Assembly: GCA_018813065.1 (NCBI GenBank)
Contig: JAHJCH010000063.1
Span: forward strand, 1-43,976
Source of the DNA: Myxococcota bacterium
GTDB lineage: Bacteria > Myxococcota_A > Bradymonadia > UBA7976 > UBA1532
DNA: 43,976 nt
Direction of reading: 5' to 3'
The first letter of the stretch is position 1; the number at the start of each line of letters is the position of its first letter. Shown piece by piece: positions 25,222 to 37,130 of the stretch. A program made the translations under genes and the position numbers. The notes below the pieces were generated by a model. It saw nothing but the letters and a program-made list of their open reading frames with translations, did not search any database and was not told the DNA's origin.

Positions 25222-26535
25222 ATGAGCCGCAGCGTCTACATCGAGACATATGGCTGCCAGATGAACGAGTCCGACACTGAGCTGATGTATGGGCTCCTGC
25301 GCCACGAGGGCTACCGCGTCGCTGAGCGCGATGAGGACGCCGACGTCATCCTCCTCAACACCTGCACCGTGCGTGAGCGCGCCGAGGAGCGGATCTTTGG
25401 CCGCCTGGGTTGGCTGAAGTCCCTCAAGGCCCAGCGCCCACACGTCATCCTCGGCGTCACCGGCTGCATGGCCGAGCGGATGAAAGAGGGGCTGCACCAA
25501 CGCGCCCCGTATGTGGATTTGATCGTCGGCCCAGACGCGTATCGACGCCTCCCGGAGATGATCCAAGCCAGCATCGAGGTCGATCCACGCGATCCCCAGA
25601 TCGATGTGCGCCTAGATCGCCGTGAGCGCTACCAAGGCCTCACCGTTGATCGCGTACCCCGCACCAGCGGCTGGCTGACCATTCAGCGCGGCTGCGATAA
25701 GTTCTGCGCCTACTGCATCGTGCCCTTCGTGCGTGGGCGTGAGCGCAGCCTGCCCCCCACGGAGGTCGTCGCTCAAGCCGAGGCCATGGTGGCGCAGGGC
25801 TTTAAGGAGATCACCCTCCTGGGCCAGACCGTCTCTAGCTACTATGAGCAGGGCTGTGATTTTGCGGAGCTGCTACAGCGCGTCGCGGCGGTGGATGGGC
25901 TGGCGCGGCTGCGCTTTATGTCACCTTATCCCAATGATTTCTCAGATCGCCTCATCGACACGCTGGCCTCGCTGCCTCAGCTCGGCGCGCATCTACATTT
26001 GCCGATGCAGAGCGGATCGACCGCGATCTTAAAGGATATGCGGCGTGGCTACTCCGCAGAGTCATTTAAGGAGAAGATCCTTAAAATTAAGGAACGTCTG
26101 CCGCTTTGGTCGCTGACGACGGATGTTATCGTTGGTTATCCGGGTGAATCTGATGCGGATTTTGAAGCAACTCTTGAGATGATGCGTGAATTGGAGTTCG
26201 ACAGCGCGTTTATGTTCCAGTACAGCGAGCGCGAGGGCACCCCCGCCGCGCGTAACCGCCCCGATGATGTCCCCCCCGAGGTCAAGGGCGCCCGCCTTCA
26301 GGCCCTCATCGCGCTGCAAGAGGAGATCAGCAAGGCGCGCTTCGCCGCCCAGGTCGGGCGCACCCTGGAGGTCTTGATGACTGGCCCCTCTCGGCGCGAT
26401 CCGGCGCGCTGGATCGGCCGCTCAAGCTGCTTTCGCACCGTGATCTTGGACGGGGTGGGCTTGAGCGAGGGCGACATGGTCAAGGTGAAGATTGAGGGCG
26501 CGACGAGCCACACCCTGTTTGGCGCGCGCGGATAA
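25222..26535 (+). CDS. miaB: tRNA-2-methylthio-N6-isopentenyladenosine synthase
   Basis: The 437-residue product is of normal MiaB length. The N-terminal UPF0004 domain has its three cluster-binding cysteines (C12 in ETYGCQMNESD, C48 in LNTCTVRE, C82 in GCMAERMK). The radical-SAM motif CxxxCxxC is C158, C162, C165 (GCDKFCAYCIVPFVRGRE), and a TRAM-like end (GLSEGDMVKVKIEGATSHTLFG) binds the tRNA. It adds a methylthio group to i6A37 of tRNAs that read codons starting with U. AGGAGG lies six bases before the ATG. Between about 26030 and 26180 codon use turns AT-richer than the rest of the gene. Confidence 0.96.
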   Translation: MSRSVYIETYGCQMNESDTELMYGLLRHEGYRVAERDEDADVILLNTCTVRERAEERIFGRLGWLKSLKAQRPHVILGVTGCMAERMKEGLHQRAPYVDLIVGPDAYRRLPEMIQASIEVDPRDPQIDVRLDRRERYQGLTVDRVPRTSGWLTIQRGCDKFCAYCIVPFVRGRERSLPPTEVVAQAEAMVAQGFKEITLLGQTVSSYYEQGCDFAELLQRVAAVDGLARLRFMSPYPNDFSDRLIDTLASLPQLGAHLHLPMQSGSTAILKDMRRGYSAESFKEKILKIKERLPLWSLTTDVIVGYPGESDADFEATLEMMRELEFDSAFMFQYSEREGTPAARNRPDDVPPEVKGARLQALIALQEEISKARFAAQVGRTLEVLMTGPSRRDPARWIGRSSCFRTVILDGVGLSEGDMVKVKIEGATSHTLFGARG

Positions 26536-26544
26536 TTTTTATCC
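26530..26544 (+). terminator. AT-rich hairpin at the end of miaB, possible weak terminator
   Basis: GGATAA-TTT-TTATCC is a perfect 6-bp stem that includes the miaB stop codon. T-rich DNA follows at 26561-26582, about 17 bases after the stem rather than directly, and the stem is weak. Termination here is possible but not clear. Confidence 0.3.
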
Positions 26545-26675
26545 CACGATGTCCTTGGTTTTATTGTTTTTTTCGCTTTTTGACGCGCCACGCCTTGCCC
26601 CCCGCCCCCGCTTGAGATAACACCAAGCGTCCCGCTCCCTAAGTCACGGCGCCCCGCGCCATCGGAGGGTTCACC

Positions 26676-26717
26676 ATGCATCAACAGATACGCAACGGCC
26701 TGCGCGTCTTCGCGTAG
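26676..26717 (+). CDS. 13-residue mini-ORF, possible leader peptide
   Basis: ATG 26676 has a near-ideal GGAGGG seven bases upstream and encodes MHQQIRNGLRVFA before a TAG stop. It lies 259 bases before the PcfJ-like gene, with strong inverted repeats in between. The layout recalls an attenuation leader, but no run of one amino acid is present, so the controlling signal (if any) is unclear. It could instead be the start of a decayed gene. Confidence 0.3.
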   Translation: MHQQIRNGLRVFA

Positions 26718-26742
26718 GTCACCAGGTCGCACTTAAAGGCCT

Positions 26743-26792
26743 GATCTCAGCGCGAGGGCGTCGCGACGTCGCCTCCTCTGCGCCCTGAGATC
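26743..26792. repeat. 8-bp inverted repeat with GC-rich interior in the PcfJ-gene leader
   Basis: GATCTCAG (26743-26750) pairs with CTGAGATC (26785-26792). Inside, GGGCG (26756-26760) can pair with CGCCC (26781-26785), and GGCG/CGCC flank a TCGCGA core. In RNA this would form a long, partly competing set of stems. Confidence 0.5.
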
Positions 26793-26894
26793 CGCGATGA
26801 TGTTGACGCGCGCGACGCGCTCGGCGCCCCTGCTGCGCCCGCGACGCGCCTCGCCGCCACGGCGGTGAATGGTGTCCCTCTGTGACGACCCACG

Positions 26895-26911
26895 CTGGGC
26901 GCTGAGCCCAG
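26895..26911. repeat. hairpin CTGGGC-GCTGA-GCCCAG just before the PcfJ-like gene
   Basis: This is a perfect 6-bp stem with a 5-base loop ending 24 bases before ATG 26936. It is close enough to the ribosome-binding region (weak GAGTGGG) to influence translation. Confidence 0.45.
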
Positions 26912-26935
26912 GTCGGCGTCTGTGAGTGAGTGGGT

Positions 26936-28249
26936 ATGTCCAAGCCCCAGAAGAATAAGACGCAGGCGCAGCTGCGCCGCCGCGCCCACATTGAGAACAA
27001 GCGCGCCCGTCAACAGCAGCGCGCCGACCATGAGCGGCAGAAGCGCGCCGCCCATGAGGCCATCGCCGCCGCGTGGCGTGAGGCCAAGAAGCCCGATCCG
27101 CTGGCCGCCGCCCTGGCGGTCTTCGGCGCGGACGCGCAGCTCAATGAGGTGGATCGCGGGCACATCGAGCAGCTCGTGGCGGGCGGCGCGCGCTTCATCA
27201 CCCCCGAGCTGCTGACGCCGCTGAGCCGCGTCCTGTCCCTGCACCAGAGCTGGGCGCGGCCCCTTGAGGCCTGGCGGCCCAGCGGGCGCTCCAAGGCGGC
27301 GGAGCTGCGCAGCCTCATCGATCACCTCTTCGTCCTCTACCCCACGCCTGCCTTCCTCTACCGGGCCTTTGATCAAGATGAGCGCGCCCGCGAGGCCCTG
27401 CCCATGAGCCAACTCTTCGTGCGGCTCGCCGCTGGCGGGCGGCGCAAGGACATCCCCGATCTGCTGGGCGTGCCCCTGACCAAGCAGATGATCACCCTCT
27501 TCTTGTCGGCCAAGGCCAAGGTCAGCCCCCTTGAGGCCCTGCGCGCCGCGCAGGTCGAGGCCCTGTGCGACGCGCCCACGCGGGCCCGCCCCCTGGCCCG
27601 CGCCCTGATGAGCACATCCTTCGGCGTGGGCCGCTATCCCCACGGGGAGGACAAGGGGCAGGCGGTGATCCACTGGCTGGCCCGTCAACCTGAGCTGCGC
27701 GTCGAGGACGTGGGGCCGCTGGTGGACTACATCATCCACGCCCAGGCCGATGAGGCGTGGTCGCTGAAGGGGCGCACCGTCGCCTCCCTCAGCCGCGACG
27801 CCCAGGCTTGGCACCTGGAGCTGGCGCGCCTGCGCAAGATCGCCGGCGAGGTCTTCCCCGCCTCGCCCTTCGAGGGCTGGACGCGCACGGAGGCGGCGGA
27901 TCTCCGCCAGGGCCTCTATTGGCGCTATCAGTTGGAGGAGATCCCCACCTCCAAGGCGCTGGCGGCGGAGGGCCGGGCCATGGGCCACTGCGTCTACAGC
28001 TACGCGCGGCAGATCATCAGCGGGCGGATCTCCATCTGGAGCCTGCGCCGTCAGCGGGTGACCGTCTTTGATGGCGTCGAGTGTGAGGCGGGGGTGGTCG
28101 AGCGCCTCCTGACGCTGGAGGTGCGCAATGACGCGCGCCAGATCCCCCAAGTCCGTGGCCGCTTTAACCGTAAGGCCCAGGCCTGGGAGCGCACCTTGGT
28201 CCGCCGCTGGGCGCAGCAGAATGGTCTGAGCCTCTCCGCCAGTGTCTGA
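26936..28249 (+). CDS. PcfJ-domain protein
   Basis: The product is about 437 residues. The N-terminus is very basic and Gln/Ala-rich (PQKNKTQAQLRRRAHIE) and the middle is helical. Residues about 325-437 match the PcfJ-like family: a YQLEEIPTSKALAAEGRAMGHCVYSYA segment, a GRISIWSLR strand, LTLEVRNDARQIPQVRG and FNRKA. PcfJ was named from a conjugative enterococcal plasmid and its biochemical role is not established; relatives also occur in chromosomes. ATG 26936 is preferred over GTG 26930. No conjugation gene lies nearby. The gene sits 131 bp before prkA on the same strand and follows a structured leader. Confidence 0.78.
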   Translation: MSKPQKNKTQAQLRRRAHIENKRARQQQRADHERQKRAAHEAIAAAWREAKKPDPLAAALAVFGADAQLNEVDRGHIEQLVAGGARFITPELLTPLSRVLSLHQSWARPLEAWRPSGRSKAAELRSLIDHLFVLYPTPAFLYRAFDQDERAREALPMSQLFVRLAAGGRRKDIPDLLGVPLTKQMITLFLSAKAKVSPLEALRAAQVEALCDAPTRARPLARALMSTSFGVGRYPHGEDKGQAVIHWLARQPELRVEDVGPLVDYIIHAQADEAWSLKGRTVASLSRDAQAWHLELARLRKIAGEVFPASPFEGWTRTEAADLRQGLYWRYQLEEIPTSKALAAEGRAMGHCVYSYARQIISGRISIWSLRRQRVTVFDGVECEAGVVERLLTLEVRNDARQIPQVRGRFNRKAQAWERTLVRRWAQQNGLSLSASV

Positions 28250-28380
28250 TCTCCACGCAGCCACGCCTGGGCGCGGCGCATCCCTCTTGGAGCGCGGAAT
28301 TTAGTGCCCCTCAACCTCAACCGAGCTAGAGTGACCTGTCGCCTTTGGCGTGACTCGATGGATCTGACAAGGGAGTGAGT

Positions 28381-30441
<2,061 letters not shown>

Positions 30442-30444
30442 TTG

Positions 30445-31557
30445 ATGTCACGAATTAAACAAGACCATAGCCGATTTCGGCAGATCGTACACGGCAAGAT
30501 CCGCAAGAACCTGCGGCAGTTTATCTCGCGCGGCGAGATGATCGGCAAGCAGGGCAATGATCGGGTGAAGATCCCGCTGCCGCAGATCGAGCTGCCCCGG
30601 TTTAAGTTCAACAGCAAGGATCAAGGGGGCGTCGGCCAGGGCGAGGGCCAGCCGGGCGACAGCCTTGGCTCCGGCGATCAGCAGCCCGGCCAAGGCGAGG
30701 CGGGCGAGGGCGAGGGCGACAAGGGCTTGGAGGTGGACGTCACCCTCGATGAGCTGGCGGAGATCCTCGGCGAGGAGCTGGAGCTGCCTCACATCGAGCC
30801 CAAGGGCGCCAAGCAGGTGGTCACGGAGAAGGATCGCTACTCCGGCATCCGTACCGTCGGCCCCAACAGCCTGCGCCACTTCCGGCGCACCTATAAGAAC
30901 GCGCTCAAGCGCAGCATCACCATGGGGACCTTCGACGCGCGCGCGCCGGTGGTCATCCCCATCCGCGATGATATGCGCTACCGCAGCTGGAAGACGGAGT
31001 CGAGCCCCCATTCCAACGCCGTCGTCATCTATATGATGGACGTCTCGGGCTCAATGGGCGAAGAGCAAAAGCAAATCGTGCGCATTGAGTCCTTTTGGAT
31101 TAACACTTGGCTCAAGAGCCAGTACAGGGGGATCTCCACGCGCTACATCATCCATGACGCCACGGCCAAAGAAGTAGACGAGCACACGTTCTTCCACACC
31201 CGCGAGTCTGGCGGCACCAAGATCAGCAGCGCCTACGAGGTCGCGCTGCGGATGCTCACCGAGGAGTACCCCAGCTCCGACTGGAACATCTATCCGTTTC
31301 ACTTCAGCGACGGCGATAACTGGTCGCTGGATGATACCAGCCGCTCGATCAAGCTGCTCTCTGAGCACCTGATCCCCATGTCCAACCAGTTCAGCTATGG
31401 ACAGGTCAAGAGCCCATACGGCTCGGGGCAGTTTATCAAAGACCTGCGGCGCAGCTTCCCGTTGGACAGCGCCGATTGCACGCTGGTCTGCTCTGAGATC
31501 GACAACCGGGACGCGATCATGGGCTCGATCAAGACCTTCCTCAAGGCGGGCCGATGA
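30445..31557 (+). CDS. yeaH: YeaH/DUF444 von Willebrand factor A-like protein
   Basis: This is a 370-residue DUF444 protein. It begins [21 protein letters not shown], has a Gly/Glu-rich flexible stretch (residues 68-100), then the VWA metal-dependent adhesion site DVSGS at 199-203 ([11 protein letters not shown]). Later segments [22 protein letters not shown] and [11 protein letters not shown] are typical. It is the standard partner of PrkA; an AAA+ ATPase next to a VWA protein suggests a complex, as in MoxR-VWA pairs. It starts just after the prkA stop and overlaps spoVR by 4 bp (ATGA). A TTG at 30442 is an unlikely alternative start. Confidence 0.93.
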   Translation: MSRIKQDHSRFRQIVHGKIRKNLRQFISRGEMIGKQGNDRVKIPLPQIELPRFKFNSKDQGGVGQGEGQPGDSLGSGDQQPGQGEAGEGEGDKGLEVDVTLDELAEILGEELELPHIEPKGAKQVVTEKDRYSGIRTVGPNSLRHFRRTYKNALKRSITMGTFDARAPVVIPIRDDMRYRSWKTESSPHSNAVVIYMMDVSGSMGEEQKQIVRIESFWINTWLKSQYRGISTRYIIHDATAKEVDEHTFFHTRESGGTKISSAYEVALRMLTEEYPSSDWNIYPFHFSDGDNWSLDDTSRSIKLLSEHLIPMSNQFSYGQVKSPYGSGQFIKDLRRSFPLDSADCTLVCSEIDNRDAIMGSIKTFLKAGR

Positions 31558-33065
31558 GCAAGCACCTTAAAATTCACAGCTTGCCGCCTGATCTGTGGTC
31601 GTGGCGTAAGAAGATCGAGGCCGTCGCGATCGAAGAGGGCCTGGACTTCTTTGAGACGGTCTTTGAGATCATCCCCTACGACAAGATGAACGAGATCGCC
31701 GCCTATGGAGGGTTCCCCACCCGCTATCCCCATTGGCGCTTTGGGATGGCCTATGAGCAGATGGCGAAGTCCTACGCTTATGGCCTCTCCAAGATCTACG
31801 AGCTGGTGATCAACACCGACCCGACCTACGCCTTCTTGCTTGAGGGCAATGAGGTGGTGGATCAAAAGCTCGTGATGGCCCATGTCTTTGGGCACGGCGA
31901 TTTCTTCAAAAATAACTATTGGTTCAGCCAGACCAACCGCAAAATGTTGGATCAGATGGCGAACCACGCCAGCCGAGTGCGTCGCTATGTGGAGCTATAT
32001 GGTCAAAGCGTCGTCGAAGAGTTTATCGATGTCTGCTTAACCTTAGAGAACCTCATCGACGTCCACTCACCATATATCCCGCAGAAGCGTGAGGTGAAGG
32101 GGCGCAAGGTCGATCTCCCTGAAGAGATGATGGGGGATGACGCAGCTGTGCCGAGGATGCGCGCCAAAGAGTATATGGAGGAGTACATCAACCCCTCCGA
32201 CTACATCGAGGCGCAGAAGCGCAAGCAGGCTGAGGAGAAACAGAAGCGCGCGCGCTTCCCCGCGCAGCCTGAGCGTGATGTCCTGGCCTTCTTGCTGCAC
32301 AACGCGCCGCTGACGCGTTGGCAGCGCAACGTCCTCGGCGTGATCCGCGACGAAGCCTACTACTTCGCCCCTCAAGGCATGACCAAGATCATGAACGAGG
32401 GCTGGGCGAGCTACTGGCACGCGCGGATCATGACCCAGCGTGGCATCCTCGACGACAGCGAGATCATCGACTTCGCCGATCGTCACAGCGGCACGATGGT
32501 CATGCACCAAGGGCGGCTCAACCCCTACAAGCTCGGCTTGGAGCTGTTTAGGGACATCGAGCGGCGTTGGGATCGCGGTCAGTTCGGCAAGGCATATCAC
32601 GAGTGCGAGGACATGGCGGCGCGGGCGGCCTGGGACACCAAGGCGATGAAGGGCCGCGAGAAGATCTTTGAGGTCCGCCGCAGCCACAACGACATCACCT
32701 TCCTCGACGAGTTCCTCACCCCCGAGTTCTGCGCGGAGCAGAAGCTCTTTACCTTCGCCCACCACCCCAGGGCGAATGAGTGGCAGATCGCCTCTCGGGA
32801 GTTCGCTGAGATCAAGAAGAAGCTGCTGGCCCAGCTGACGAACATGGGCCAGCCCATCATCGAGGTGGAGGATGGCGACTATGAGCAGCGCAGCGAGTTG
32901 CTCTTGGTCCACCGCCACGCGGGCGTTGATCTACAAGACGACTACGCCTACGCCACCCTCAAAAACCTCTTCTCGCTGTGGAAGCGCCCCGTACACTTGG
33001 CCACGAAGAAGAAGAGCAAGGATCTCTTGATCTCCTTTGATGGCAAGCAGATCCACTTAAAATAG
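31554..33065 (+). CDS. spoVR: SpoVR/YcgB family protein
   Basis: The 503-residue product is close to E. coli YcgB (about 510). Family blocks are easy to see: [21 protein letters not shown], the His-rich [31 protein letters not shown] and [20 protein letters not shown]. SpoVR affects spore cortex in Bacillus, and its homologues travel with prkA and yeaH in non-sporing bacteria; the molecular activity is unknown. The conserved His and Glu pattern hints at a metal site (inference). The start is fixed by the ATGA overlap with yeaH. It converges on the MORN-repeat gene with 4 bp between the stops. Confidence 0.95.
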   Translation: MSKHLKIHSLPPDLWSWRKKIEAVAIEEGLDFFETVFEIIPYDKMNEIAAYGGFPTRYPHWRFGMAYEQMAKSYAYGLSKIYELVINTDPTYAFLLEGNEVVDQKLVMAHVFGHGDFFKNNYWFSQTNRKMLDQMANHASRVRRYVELYGQSVVEEFIDVCLTLENLIDVHSPYIPQKREVKGRKVDLPEEMMGDDAAVPRMRAKEYMEEYINPSDYIEAQKRKQAEEKQKRARFPAQPERDVLAFLLHNAPLTRWQRNVLGVIRDEAYYFAPQGMTKIMNEGWASYWHARIMTQRGILDDSEIIDFADRHSGTMVMHQGRLNPYKLGLELFRDIERRWDRGQFGKAYHECEDMAARAAWDTKAMKGREKIFEVRRSHNDITFLDEFLTPEFCAEQKLFTFAHHPRANEWQIASREFAEIKKKLLAQLTNMGQPIIEVEDGDYEQRSELLLVHRHAGVDLQDDYAYATLKNLFSLWKRPVHLATKKKSKDLLISFDGKQIHLK

Positions 33066-33069
33066 CCGC

Positions 33070-35232
33070 TCACTCAGGGGCCTTGAGCGCGCCAAAGTCC
33101 TCCTCGCGCCACAGCGCGCCATCCTCACGCAGCCAGCGCCAGGGGCCCACACGCTGCCCCGCCTGATAGTCGCCCTCGCGCTTGAGCGCGCCGCTGGGGT
33201 AATAGGCGCGCCAGGGCCCTTGGGGCTGACCGCCCTCAAAGGCGCCCTCCTCCTTGAGCTGCCCGTCCTCATAGAAGGACCGCCACACGCCCACCTTGCG
33301 CTTGCCCTCATAGCGGCCTTGAGCGCGCGGCTGACCGTTGGCGTGATACGTCATCCAAGGCCCCGCCTCGGCGCCCTCCTCATAGGCGCCCTCGAAGCGC
33401 AGCCCGCCGCCCTCGCGCCAGCCCCGCCAAGGGCCCACGCGCAGCCCCGCGCGCCAGGCGCCCTCCATCATCAAGCCGCCGCTCTGGAAGTAGTCCCGCC
33501 AGATCCCCTCACGCGCGCCGCGCCGCAGCGCGCCGACGCGCTCCAGCTGACCGTTGGGCCACCAGAAGCGCCAGACGCCGACGTCCTCCCAGGCGACCTC
33601 CCCCTCGGGCGTGGGGCGACAGAGGGCGCAGCCCAGCGCGCGGCGCTTGCTGTCCGCCGCCCAGCGACCCTTACGCGCGTGACAGGCCTGCTCCTCGGGA
33701 TCATCCGCGCGGCCCGCCTTGTAGCTGATCTGCCGCCAGGGCTCACCGCTGTACCACCACTCTGTCCACTCACCGTCCTTCTCGCCGCGTCGATACGGGC
33801 CGACGCCCGCCTGCTTACCGTTGTCATGCCACTCGGCCCAAGGGCCCTCGCGCTCATCGCCTTGAAACTCACCGCGCGCGCGCGGATGAGGGGACCACCA
33901 GTTGATCTCCCAAGGCCCCATCCGCCCGTTGAGGTCATAGACGCCTCGCCACGCCTCACGGCCATTGGTGTAGTAGGCGATCCACTCGCCGAAGCGCATA
34001 TCGGCCAGGTGCTGCCCCTCATGCTTCAGCTCACCGCCCTCAAAGTAGGCCTTAACGGGGCCAGCGCGGACGCCGCCGGCGAAGTGAATCGACTCCTTGA
34101 GCTGCCCCGAGGGGTAATAAAAGCGCCAGACGCCCTCCCGCGCCCCCTCGCTGTAGTCGCCCTCCTCGATCAGCTGACCCTCACGGCTCCAGGCCCGCCA
34201 GCGCCCCTCTCCGTTGATGATCTCGCTGACGCCGATCTCGGCGCCCGAGGCGTCGAGGAAGGCATGGCGGCCTTGCGGGACGCCGCCGCGATAGAGGCCC
34301 TCATGATAAGGCTGACCGTCGCGATGGAGCGCCTTGAGGGCGCCGTCGAGGGCGCCTTGGCGGTAGTGAGCCGCCTCCTTGAGCTGCCCCTCAGAGAAGC
34401 AGCTCTGCCAAAGGCCCTCGCGGCGAAAGGCCGCCAAGCAGCCCTCCTCCCGCTGGGTATAATCCACATGCCACAGCCCGCCTTGGGCCTCACAAGCGAG
34501 GGGCGCCTCGCCCTGACGGACATCCGCCTTAAAGATCACGTCTGGGCGCTGAAAGCCATCGGTGAAGTACTCACGCCAAGGCCCCTCCTTCTTATCGGCC
34601 TTCATCTCGCCGCTGAGGATCCGCGCCCCGGTCTCCTCATCGAACAAGGTCCAAGGCCCCTCCTTGACGCCCTTGACGTAGACGCCCTCGCTTTGGCGCT
34701 TGCCCTTTATGGTCCAAAAGCGCCACGGCCCGTCCTTGGCGCCGTCCTTAAAGGCGCCCTGCCCCGCGCGATGACAGCCCTCATGCCAGAAGTAGGCGGG
34801 GCCATTGGAGGCGTCTTGGACGGCGTGCTCGATGAACTGGGGTTGACCGCCGGGCCACCAGCCGCGCCACAGCCCGATCTTTAAGCCGCCCTCATGGGCG
34901 CCGATGAGCTTGACCCGCCCATTTGCGTAGGCTTGCCAGTATGGGCCGTGGGGCGCGTCATCATGGAAGGTGATGTGATAGGTGATCCCCTCATCCCCGT
35001 TAAGGACCCACAGCCCCTCGCGCTTGCCCTTGAGGGTGCAGCCGCGCCGCTCGGGGGCTTGAACCCAGCGCCCCTTGGGCTGATGGGCCAAGCAGCCCGC
35101 CTTATCTTGGATCAGCCCCTTGGGCAGCGTCGGCGGGTTGGGGTCCACCTCGATGATCGCGGCGAGATCCACCTCTGCGGGCTTGACCTCGGGGCTGAGG
35201 AGGAGGGTGAGGAGGGGCAGCAGCGGCGTCAC
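33070..35232 (-). CDS. exported MORN-variant (YwqK-type) repeat protein with three Cys-bounded inserts
   Basis: The 720-residue product has a short signal peptide (MTPLLPLLTLLLSP). Roughly two dozen repeats of the form GxWxxYYxxGxLxxEGxYxxG fill it; this is the MORN-variant repeat found in proteins labelled YwqK antitoxins. That label says little about function, and no toxin gene is next to it. Three inserts between repeats each run from Cys to Cys with exactly 17 residues between and a central G-x-W (35038-35094, 34438-34494, 33628-33684). They could form disulfides after export. The GTG start overlaps the upstream gene's stop (GTGA), so it is the last gene of a coupled operon. Confidence 0.85.
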   Translation of the reverse strand: MTPLLPLLTLLLSPEVKPAEVDLAAIIEVDPNPPTLPKGLIQDKAGCLAHQPKGRWVQAPERRGCTLKGKREGLWVLNGDEGITYHITFHDDAPHGPYWQAYANGRVKLIGAHEGGLKIGLWRGWWPGGQPQFIEHAVQDASNGPAYFWHEGCHRAGQGAFKDGAKDGPWRFWTIKGKRQSEGVYVKGVKEGPWTLFDEETGARILSGEMKADKKEGPWREYFTDGFQRPDVIFKADVRQGEAPLACEAQGGLWHVDYTQREEGCLAAFRREGLWQSCFSEGQLKEAAHYRQGALDGALKALHRDGQPYHEGLYRGGVPQGRHAFLDASGAEIGVSEIINGEGRWRAWSREGQLIEEGDYSEGAREGVWRFYYPSGQLKESIHFAGGVRAGPVKAYFEGGELKHEGQHLADMRFGEWIAYYTNGREAWRGVYDLNGRMGPWEINWWSPHPRARGEFQGDEREGPWAEWHDNGKQAGVGPYRRGEKDGEWTEWWYSGEPWRQISYKAGRADDPEEQACHARKGRWAADSKRRALGCALCRPTPEGEVAWEDVGVWRFWWPNGQLERVGALRRGAREGIWRDYFQSGGLMMEGAWRAGLRVGPWRGWREGGGLRFEGAYEEGAEAGPWMTYHANGQPRAQGRYEGKRKVGVWRSFYEDGQLKEEGAFEGGQPQGPWRAYYPSGALKREGDYQAGQRVGPWRWLREDGALWREEDFGALKAPE

Positions 35233-37130
35233 GGCGTGTCTCCCAACAGCTCAGAGATGGCCTGCTTGGCGTCCACGCGTATGGGGGAGCCGTCGAGGCT
35301 GTTGATGTCGCGCTGCGTCAGCTCCACCTTGGGGGCCAGCGCCTCAGCGTGAAAGGCGTCGATGGCGGCGATGATCCGCGCCTCATCATCGGCGGCCTGG
35401 GCGTTGATCTCCGCCGTGACCTCCGCGCAGCTGTACTGAAAGCCGCCGGGCGCGCGCACGCACAGGCGCGTTCGCCCCTCGATCTGGCCCACGGCCACCT
35501 CGAAGGGGCCGCGCGTCAGGCGCGGCGAGGCGCCCAGCCGGGCAGCGATCGCGGCGGAGAGCGGCGCGCCGTCATGGGTGACGTGGGCGGGCAAGGCGAC
35601 GTCGAGGATGCGCAGGGCCGTGGGCCAGCCCGTCAAGAGCGCGTGCCACGCCGCCTCATCGACCTCACCGCGCAGCCGCCGCGCCGCGTCCACGCCCAGG
35701 GCCAGCAAGCGCAAGCGCAGCAGGGCGTCCAGCTCAGGGATCTCCGCCAGGGCCGCCTCGATCTTGCGCTCTGCGGCGGCCAAAGCCCCCTCACGCCACA
35801 GCAGCTCAGCCTCCAAGGCGTCGTAATACGCGCGCAGCCTGGGGATGGGCTCATCGTCCACGGCGCGCGCCGCCGCCAAGGCCGCCCGCGTCGCGCCCAA
35901 GCCAAAGACATCCAGGCTGATCCCCGCGTACCAGGGCACGACGTCGGTCCAATAGGGGCGCATCAGATCCAGGAAGCGCGTGGGATCGGCGGCGAGGCGA
36001 TGAGCCATCCGGCGCTTCTCCCAGCGCGAGACCAGCAGGGCTTGGGCCTCTTGATAAAGCGCAACGCTCTGGACCAGGCCGCGCGCGGCGAAGCGCTCGC
36101 GCAGCTCGATGAGGCGCGCCTCGATGACCGCGGCGTGGAGGAGGAGATCGCTGAGCATCTGCGTCTCCTGAGAGATGCTCGACGTGCCCTTGCGATCGGG
36201 CCAGTCGATGATCTCCTCGGCGCGCTCCAAGGCAGGCCCCAGCTGCCCCAGGGCGTAGAGGATCTCCACGAAGCGCCCTCGGATCTGCATCTCATTCTGC
36301 ATCCGCGCCTGACCTGAGCGGGGCTCAGCGCGGACCTCCTTCATGGCGGCGATGCTTGGCTGAAAGCGCCCGGCGATGAGGTGTGCGGTGGAGAGACCCA
36401 GATAGGGGCTATTGGGGCAGTCGCGCTCCTCGGCCTTGATCGCCCGCTGCTGCAAGGGCTCGATCTGCTCAATATTGAGCACCCGCCGCGCCGACAGGCC
36501 GGTGTTCTCCAAGATCACGCAGGAGCGGCCCTGCGTCGCCTCCACGGCGCGCGTGGACCAATCCCAGCTCCCTTGGCGATGGCGCAGCTCGTCCTCGATG
36601 GTCAGCAGGCCGTTATAGGCCTTGAGCCGATCCACCTCATCCTCCGCCTCCTTGAGCCGCAGCCCGATGGCGCGGGCCTCCTCAAAGCGGCCCAGCTTGA
36701 TCAGGGGCCAGATGCGCCAGGCGTCGAGCTTGGGGGTGTACTCGCGATCATGCTCATCGATGATCGCCAGCTCCGCCTCGCGGAGATCCATATTGCCCAT
36801 CAACCAGCGCTGATCGCGGAGGATCTGGCGGTGCCAAGCGCGGGCGTCGGGGTCCTGAGGGGGGTCACCATAGCGCGCCAGGAGCGCGCGCTTGGCGGCG
36901 TCGAAGAGGAAGCGGGCGCGGGGAAAGTTGCCCTCACCGATGAAGTGGACATAGCCCATGACATAGGTGGCGACCATGGAGCGGCGGGCCTTGAGGATGG
37001 CCGTGGCGCGCTCGCGGGCGGTGATCAGCTTATCGTCCTCCAGGGCGCGCAGGGCCTCCAGCTCCTCGGCGTCGGCGAGGACCATCGGCGCCGCCAGGGA
37101 CAGCGCGGCGGAGAGGAGGAGGCTGATCAT
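35229..37130 (-). CDS. exported helical-repeat (TPR-like) protein, function unknown
   Basis: This is a 633-residue protein with a clear signal peptide (MISLLLSAALSLAAPMVLA). The rest is almost entirely amphipathic helices rich in Ala, Leu, Arg and Glu, with TPR-like pairs (for example ARFLFDAAKRALLARYGDPP and LIKLGRFEEARAIGLRLKEAED). It was not assigned to a named family. TPR-type exported proteins usually act as scaffolds. It overlaps moxR by 4 bp at its start (ATGA) and the MORN gene by 4 bp at its end, so it is made together with both. Confidence 0.75.
   Translation of the reverse strand: MISLLLSAALSLAAPMVLADAEELEALRALEDDKLITARERATAILKARRSMVATYVMGYVHFIGEGNFPRARFLFDAAKRALLARYGDPPQDPDARAWHRQILRDQRWLMGNMDLREAELAIIDEHDREYTPKLDAWRIWPLIKLGRFEEARAIGLRLKEAEDEVDRLKAYNGLLTIEDELRHRQGSWDWSTRAVEATQGRSCVILENTGLSARRVLNIEQIEPLQQRAIKAEERDCPNSPYLGLSTAHLIAGRFQPSIAAMKEVRAEPRSGQARMQNEMQIRGRFVEILYALGQLGPALERAEEIIDWPDRKGTSSISQETQMLSDLLLHAAVIEARLIELRERFAARGLVQSVALYQEAQALLVSRWEKRRMAHRLAADPTRFLDLMRPYWTDVVPWYAGISLDVFGLGATRAALAAARAVDDEPIPRLRAYYDALEAELLWREGALAAAERKIEAALAEIPELDALLRLRLLALGVDAARRLRGEVDEAAWHALLTGWPTALRILDVALPAHVTHDGAPLSAAIAARLGASPRLTRGPFEVAVGQIEGRTRLCVRAPGGFQYSCAEVTAEINAQAADDEARIIAAIDAFHAEALAPKVELTQRDINSLDGSPIRVDAKQAISELLGDTP

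Noticed and set aside
26747..28264. 505-codon open frame antisense to the PcfJ-like gene
   Set aside because: It has no recognisable domain, and the sense frame carries the PcfJ signature.
33220..34884. 554-codon open frame antisense to the MORN-repeat gene
   Set aside because: Its Leu/Ala/Pro-rich sequence follows the period of the repeats on the other strand. The sense product has a signal peptide and operon overlap.
33070..35232. Toxin-antitoxin system suggested by the YwqK antitoxin label
   Set aside because: The label comes from one MORN-variant protein. No toxin-like gene is adjacent, and this protein is exported and far larger.
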